Shown piece after piece: positions 8,121 to 10,930 of a DNA stretch of 10,930 nucleotides. The stretch is from contig CAZEER010000071.1 of assembly GCA_964511215.1 (NCBI GenBank), positions 1-10,930 on the forward strand, read 5' to 3'. A model generated the notes under the pieces. The model was not told the DNA's origin. It searched no databases and saw nothing but the letters and a program-made list of their open reading frames with translations. The DNA comes from CAZEER01 sp964511215 (GTDB taxonomy: Bacteria; Fidelibacterota; Marinisomatia; Marinisomatales; UBA1611). Position 1 is the first letter of the stretch, and each line of letters starts with the position of its first letter. Both the position numbers and the translations under genes were made by a program.

Positions 8121-8148
8121 ATTATACGAATATCATTATGAATTTTAA
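8121..8148 (-). promoter_or_regulatory. possible promoter of the TPR gene and downstream run
   Basis: In the 88-bp gap after the coiled-coil gene, the minus strand carries a perfect TATAAT (8126-8121), with TTAAAA (8148-8143; four of six matches to TTGACA) 16 bp upstream. Transcription would begin near 8114, downstream of the ATG at 8120 and upstream of the GAAGG site, which agrees with the start at 8090. In such AT-rich sequence chance matches are common, so this is tentative. No terminator hairpin is visible in the gap, so read-through from the coiled-coil gene is also likely. Confidence 0.3.
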
Positions 8149-8178
8149 TATAAATAAATAAAGTATTTCATCAGATAA

Positions 8179-9375
8179 TCACTTTTCTGGTAAAGGAATA
8201 TCTTCAACCTTCACCTTGAGTTTTTTTATTTTGTTATCCATTACTTTTGATGAGCTTTCAATTGTATTTATATTTTCCTCGATTGCAATTATATTCTTAT
8301 CGATTGAATTGATATTGTTCTTGATTGAATTTATATTATTCTCCATCGCAATTACTTTATCATCTGTGGTACTTAATTTTTCATCAGTTACTCTTAGTTC
8401 CCGTGATAGATTCGTTACTTTTTCATTTAATATCCCTAATTCATTTGTTAAATCACCGATATCTATTGTGATTTTTTTTCTAGCTTTTGAAGCATCTTTA
8501 TCCAACTCTTCAATAGTATTATTTATGCCATCTAGTTGTTCATTCAAACTTGAAAACATAAACTCCATTTTTTGTGTTAAATCATCTATTTTTACATCTA
8601 AACTTTTATTGAGCTCTTTGATTCCAATCAAATTGTTATCTACACCATCTTCTACTTCACTAAATCTACCTTGCACCCTAATCACTTCTTGAATATTATT
8701 TGCTAAAGCTCCTGACATCATATTAATTTGATTTTGGTGATTATCTTGTGAATTCACTAAAGACTGAATATCTCTTTTTATTGTTGACAAATTACCAGTT
8801 AGTAAATAGGATTGATTAGCAGTAGCGTTAAGTTTCTCTTTAACCTTATAAAACTGTTGATTTAAAGTTGATACTGTATCATCTATTCCGCCCATTTCCT
8901 GCCTATTTGATGCAATTTCAACTTTCTGGTTTACCAAATCATCCTGAAAATATTCTATTTTCTTTTTTTGTTCACGTCCTTGGGAATGAAGTCTAAGCAA
9001 ATCAATTTCAAATTCATTTTGCAGTGCTTCTAAATTCATAAATACATTATGTAAATCCTCCAAAGCACTTCTCAAAGAGTCATTCAAATGGTTTACTTGC
9101 CCTGATAAGTGATTCACATTACCTTGTAGGTACTCTAGACGTTCTGACATAAAAGTAAGGTCACCCTTTTTTGCAGTATCCTCTCTCCCTAATATATCTG
9201 CAGGTAAAATTTTAATCGTACCTTGTTCGGTTTTTAAAAAAATACGGTGTTGGTTTTCATTAACAATTTTTCCTTGAATGATAGAGCCATCTTTCAAGAA
9301 AAAAATAGTAACATCTTGCGCAGCTAGCTGGTATGCGCATGTTACAATAATTGATAATATTAGTTTTTTTAACAT
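8179..9375 (-). CDS. secreted long coiled-coil protein with N-terminal small beta-domain, function unknown
   Basis: A 398-residue protein I cannot name. It has a signal peptide (MLKK, hydrophobic LILSIIVTCAYQLA, probable cleavage around AAQ-DVT, residue 20). Residues 21-65 form a short beta-rich unit with the pattern FFLKDGSIIQGKIV...IFLKTEQGTIKILPADI, resembling the small barrel (SH3/Sm-like) modules that open many secreted proteins of FCB-group bacteria. From about 75 to 390 it is almost entirely predicted coiled coil, low in Pro and Gly, with heptad spacing of Ile, Leu and Val. Near the end (343-373) a 7-residue unit of the type ENNINSI recurs. There is no lipobox, no second membrane segment and no enzyme motif. 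The likely state is a periplasmic rod or spacer (inference). A promoter candidate precedes it, and the secreted TPR gene follows after 88 bp. The Shine-Dalgarno is weak (AGAAG, 8 nt upstream). Confidence 0.85.
   Translation of the reverse strand: MLKKLILSIIVTCAYQLAAQDVTIFFLKDGSIIQGKIVNENQHRIFLKTEQGTIKILPADILGREDTAKKGDLTFMSERLEYLQGNVNHLSGQVNHLNDSLRSALEDLHNVFMNLEALQNEFEIDLLRLHSQGREQKKKIEYFQDDLVNQKVEIASNRQEMGGIDDTVSTLNQQFYKVKEKLNATANQSYLLTGNLSTIKRDIQSLVNSQDNHQNQINMMSGALANNIQEVIRVQGRFSEVEDGVDNNLIGIKELNKSLDVKIDDLTQKMEFMFSSLNEQLDGINNTIEELDKDASKARKKITIDIGDLTNELGILNEKVTNLSRELRVTDEKLSTTDDKVIAMENNINSIKNNINSIDKNIIAIEENINTIESSSKVMDNKIKKLKVKVEDIPLPEK
8260..8343 (-). repeat. four 21-bp imperfect tandem repeats inside the coiled-coil gene
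   Basis: Four consecutive 21-bp units begin at 8260, 8281, 8302 and 8323 on the plus strand. Units 3 and 4 begin GATTGAATT and GATTGAATTT; units 1 and 2 vary at a few positions. A fifth, more diverged copy may follow at 8344-8364. Each unit encodes one heptad of the coiled coil, so the repeat keeps the reading frame and the helical register. It looks like recent duplication of single heptads within the gene and is not a CRISPR or regulatory array. Confidence 0.75.
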
Positions 9376-9400
9376 CTATGGTACTTCTGTATAACCTGCA

Positions 9401-9429
9401 AATCTAAACTAATGGGATGATTTGGTCAA
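9401..9429 (-). promoter_or_regulatory. probable promoter of the coiled-coil gene and downstream genes
   Basis: Minus strand TTGACC (9429-9424), a 17-bp spacer, then TAGATT (9406-9401). This is a fair sigma-70-type promoter (five of six and four of six). The second box extends to TAGATTTG (9406-9399), an exact match to the Bacteroidota primary-sigma box TAnnTTTG, 20 bp after TTG (the described spacing is about 19). Transcription would start near 9394, giving a leader of about 20 nt. It sits just downstream of the terminator at 9446-9472, where a new transcript is needed. Confidence 0.55.
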
Positions 9430-9445
9430 CCGATTGAAATAAATT

Positions 9446-9472
9446 AAAAAGTCCTGCTAAAACAGGACTTTT
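9446..9472 (-). terminator. intrinsic terminator after tRNA-Leu
   Basis: A perfect 10-bp inverted repeat (AAAAGTCCTG / CAGGACTTTT) with a 6-base loop (TTTTAG on the minus strand) ends in a T-rich run on the minus strand. It begins only a few nucleotides after the tRNA 3' end and closes the pgk-tpiA-secG-tRNA unit. The plus-strand copy also ends in T residues, but no plus-strand gene approaches it. Confidence 0.9.
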
Positions 9473-9478
9473 CGGCCG

Positions 9479-9562
9479 TGCCGAAGGCCGGACTCGAACC
9501 GGCACGGAGTTTCCCCCACTGCCCCCTCAAGACAGCGTGTCTACCAGTTCCACCACTTCGGC
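9479..9562 (-). tRNA. tRNA-Leu (anticodon GAG)
   Basis: An 84-nt class II tRNA. Acceptor strands GCCGAAG and CTTCGGC pair perfectly. The anticodon stem is CTGTC/GGCAG (one G-U pair) with loop TTGAGGG, placing anticodon GAG at 9528-9526 (reads CUC and CUU). A long variable arm, GGGG-GAAA-CTCC, is typical of tRNA-Leu. The T arm GCCGG-TTCGAGT-CCGGC is perfect. The discriminator is A, as expected for leucine. CCA is not encoded: the gene is followed by CGG, so the tRNA needs the CCA-adding enzyme. It starts 7 nt after the secG stop codon and is followed by an intrinsic terminator, so it is probably cut out of the secG mRNA. E. coli likewise has its tRNA-Leu(GAG) gene leuU next to secG. Confidence 0.97.
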
Positions 9563-9569
9563 AAAAATC

Positions 9570-9911
9570 TTATTCTCCTCCCAAATCTAGTACTGCATCA
9601 TCATCTTGAATATCATCTGTTGCGGGTATAACAGGTCGATTCTCCGCAGCTTGTTTAACTAGAGATGTTGATTCCGTATTTGACGGACCTGTCAAAATAC
9701 TAATTACAACAGCAAGAGTTAAAAATAATGTTGCAAGCCACGTGGTTATCTTACTTAAAACATTCCCTGCATTTTGGCCACCGAGAACTGAACTAGCTGC
9801 ATTACCTCCAAATGTTCCAGATAAACCACCTCCCTGACTTGCCTGCATGAGAACTACGGTAATGAGCAAAATACTAACTAACGCATGTATAAAGATTAAA
9901 AAACCTATCAT
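9570..9911 (-). CDS. secG: protein-export translocase subunit SecG
   Basis: Small inner-membrane subunit of the SecYEG protein-export channel. The 113 residues show the family plan: first membrane helix (about 2-23), the conserved glycine-rich loop QASQGGGLSGTFGG (23-36) with the SSVLGGQNAGNVLSK continuation, second helix (about 54-74), and a variable acidic tail (DDIQDDDAVLDLGGE). The ATG overlaps the tpiA stop codon (ATGA), with a good Shine-Dalgarno GGAG (9923-9920) 8 nt upstream inside tpiA. The pgk-tpiA-secG order is common in bacteria. It is followed after 7 nt by tRNA-Leu(GAG). All sequence features agree, so the call is secure. Confidence 0.95.
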   Translation of the reverse strand: MIGFLIFIHALVSILLITVVLMQASQGGGLSGTFGGNAASSVLGGQNAGNVLSKITTWLATLFLTLAVVISILTGPSNTESTSLVKQAAENRPVIPATDDIQDDDAVLDLGGE

Positions 9912-10666
9912 ATGTTATTCTCCATATATATTTCAATAGATTGAATTATTGACGTGAATGACTCTGCATCCAAACTCGCACCGCCAATTAGAAATCCATT
10001 GACACCTTTTATTTTTATTAAATCTTCAGCATTCCCTTCATTAACAGATCCACCATAAAGTACGTGTATCTTACTTTCATCAGGGTATAATTTACCTAAA
10101 AATTTATGTATAAATTTATGGGCATTATCTATCTGATCATAATTTGCAGTTTTGCCAGTACCAATCGCCCAAACAGGTTCATATGCTATTATACAGTTAT
10201 CAATCGATTTGATGTTTATCAATGCTTTTCTTAATTGCTTTTCCAAAACAAATTCTGTTTTCCCTGAATTTCTCTCTTCTAGAGTTTCACCAATACAAAG
10301 TATTGGGCTTAGACTTTCAGTTAAAACTGATTGAATTTTTTTATTAATCCATTTATCTGGCTCACTAAATACTTTACGTCTTTCTGAGTGCCCGACGATA
10401 ACATATTGCGCACCACAATCTTTAATCATTCCCACTGATATTTCACCAGTCAATGCTCCAGTGGACTCCCAATGACAATTTTGTGCTGCTGTGAAAAATG
10501 GTGGTTTTAAATCAATCCTATAGAGTCCAGTAAATGGTGGGGCAAAGATAACAGATACATTTTTTATATCCAAAAGTAAACTCCTTACTTCATTGATAAA
10601 ATAATTACCCTCTGAGGGATTTTTATTCATCTTCCAGTTGCCTGCAATAATAGGTTTTTTTGTCAT
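9908..10666 (-). CDS. tpiA: triosephosphate isomerase
   Basis: Cytosolic glycolytic and gluconeogenic enzyme that interconverts dihydroxyacetone phosphate and glyceraldehyde 3-phosphate. The 252 residues match the TIM-barrel family length. Catalytic residues are all present: Asn10 and Lys12 in AGNWKMNK, the electrophile His93 in IVGHSERR, the base Glu163 in AYEPVWAIGTG, the flexible loop 6 (166-174, WAIGTGKTA), and the phosphate-binding YGGSVNEGN (204-212) and IGGASLD (227-233). The ATG at 10666 lies one base after the pgk stop codon. GGAAGA (10677-10672) inside the end of pgk serves as ribosome binding site, 5 nt away. The end overlaps secG by 4 bp. It belongs to the pgk-tpiA-secG-tRNA-Leu transcript. 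Confidence 0.98.
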   Translation of the reverse strand: MTKKPIIAGNWKMNKNPSEGNYFINEVRSLLLDIKNVSVIFAPPFTGLYRIDLKPPFFTAAQNCHWESTGALTGEISVGMIKDCGAQYVIVGHSERRKVFSEPDKWINKKIQSVLTESLSPILCIGETLEERNSGKTEFVLEKQLRKALINIKSIDNCIIAYEPVWAIGTGKTANYDQIDNAHKFIHKFLGKLYPDESKIHVLYGGSVNEGNAEDLIKIKGVNGFLIGGASLDAESFTSIIQSIEIYMENNI

Positions 10667-10667
10667 A

Positions 10668-10930
10668 TTATTCTTCCAATTTTTTTATAGCAGGTAATAA
10701 TTTACCACTAAATAATGCAAGTGATGCTCCGCCACCTGTTGAAACATGAGTCATCTCACTCTGAATGTTAAATTTCTCTAAAGCAGCTGCAGTATCTCCA
10801 CCTCCAACAATTACTTTTGAATCATTAGCTACACAATTTGTAAGATGCATTCCTAAATCCCTCGTACCTGTTTCATAATTTGATAATTCAAAGACACCCA
10901 TTGGCCCATTCCAGAATATTGTTTTGGAAT
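10668..10930 (-). CDS. pgk: phosphoglycerate kinase (partial, C-terminal end only)
   Basis: Glycolytic enzyme that makes ATP from 1,3-bisphosphoglycerate and ADP. Only the last 86 residues are in the window; the reading frame stays open through the right edge. Visible are the conserved WNGPMGVFE segment, the nucleotide-binding VGGGDTAAALEKF and the C-terminal loop HVSTGGGASLALFSGKLLP, which are diagnostic for the family. The Met at 10901 is internal (the M of GPMGVFE) and is not a start. The gene ends in TAA one base before the tpiA ATG, so the two are translated from one mRNA. About 310 residues lie outside the window. Confidence 0.97.
   Translation of the reverse strand, partial: SKTIFWNGPMGVFELSNYETGTRDLGMHLTNCVANDSKVIVGGGDTAAALEKFNIQSEMTHVSTGGGASLALFSGKLLPAIKKLEE

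Noticed and set aside
8260..8364. Short CRISPR-like array
   Set aside because: The units are contiguous 21-bp repeats without spacers and encode coiled-coil heptads in frame.
8216..8692. 158-residue plus-strand open frame opposite the coiled-coil gene
   Set aside because: It is the complement of a repetitive coiled-coil coding region, giving a low-complexity Ser/Ile/Leu-rich translation with no domain; the minus-strand gene explains the open frame.
10668..10901. A separate 77-residue gene starting at 10901
   Set aside because: The Met belongs to the phosphoglycerate kinase motif GPMGVFE and the frame continues open to the window edge.

Overview
The window is an AT-rich bacterial chromosome segment in which every gene I can support lies on the minus strand, so transcription runs from high to low coordinates. 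It is core housekeeping DNA. I see no insertion sequence, phage gene, CRISPR array, toxin-antitoxin pair or recognisable defence module. The organism is a Gram-negative-type bacterium: peptidoglycan (murA), SecG, and two Sec-exported non-lipoprotein proteins with short signal peptides. The low GC, a tRNA gene without encoded CCA, and a promoter candidate that fits the Bacteroidota-style TAnnTTTG box would suit an uncultured marine member of the FCB group, for example Marinimicrobia/SAR406. There is no rRNA or diagnostic marker here, so that assignment is tentative.

Region A (10930 to 9446): the 3' end of pgk, then tpiA, secG and a tRNA-Leu(GAG), closed by a strong intrinsic terminator. Pgk and TpiA are glycolytic enzymes and SecG is a translocon subunit. 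They are packed with a 1-bp gap and a 4-bp overlap, and the tRNA begins 7 nt after the secG stop codon.

Region B (9445 to 6714): directly after the terminator lies a promoter candidate (TTGACC, 17 bp, TAGATTTG). It drives a gene for a secreted protein with a small beta-barrel-like N-terminal domain and a very long coiled coil. An 88-bp gap follows, then a secreted TPR-repeat protein. I cannot name either of these two genes. They are the least explained part of the window.

Region C (6682 to 931): a compressed run of overlapping genes: HAD-family phosphatase (GTG start), acpS (holo-ACP synthase), bifunctional NAD(P)HX epimerase/dehydratase, a small VanZ-like membrane protein, recN and murA. 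Neighbours overlap by 23, 4, 14, 23 and 1 bp, which indicates one mRNA with translational coupling. The set mixes lipid carrier activation, metabolite repair, DNA repair and cell-wall precursor synthesis.

Region D (862 to 1): the N-terminal two thirds of trkA, the NAD-binding regulator of Trk potassium uptake, cut by the window edge.

No gene-free stretch exceeds 300 bases. The longest gaps are 9376-9478 (terminator plus promoter), 8091-8178 (possible promoter and a ribosome binding site) and 863-930 (AT-rich, nothing convincing). I did not find a clear new system. The better leads are the secreted coiled-coil/TPR pair, a tRNA 3' trailer that copies the 5' acceptor strand, and a shortened RecN.
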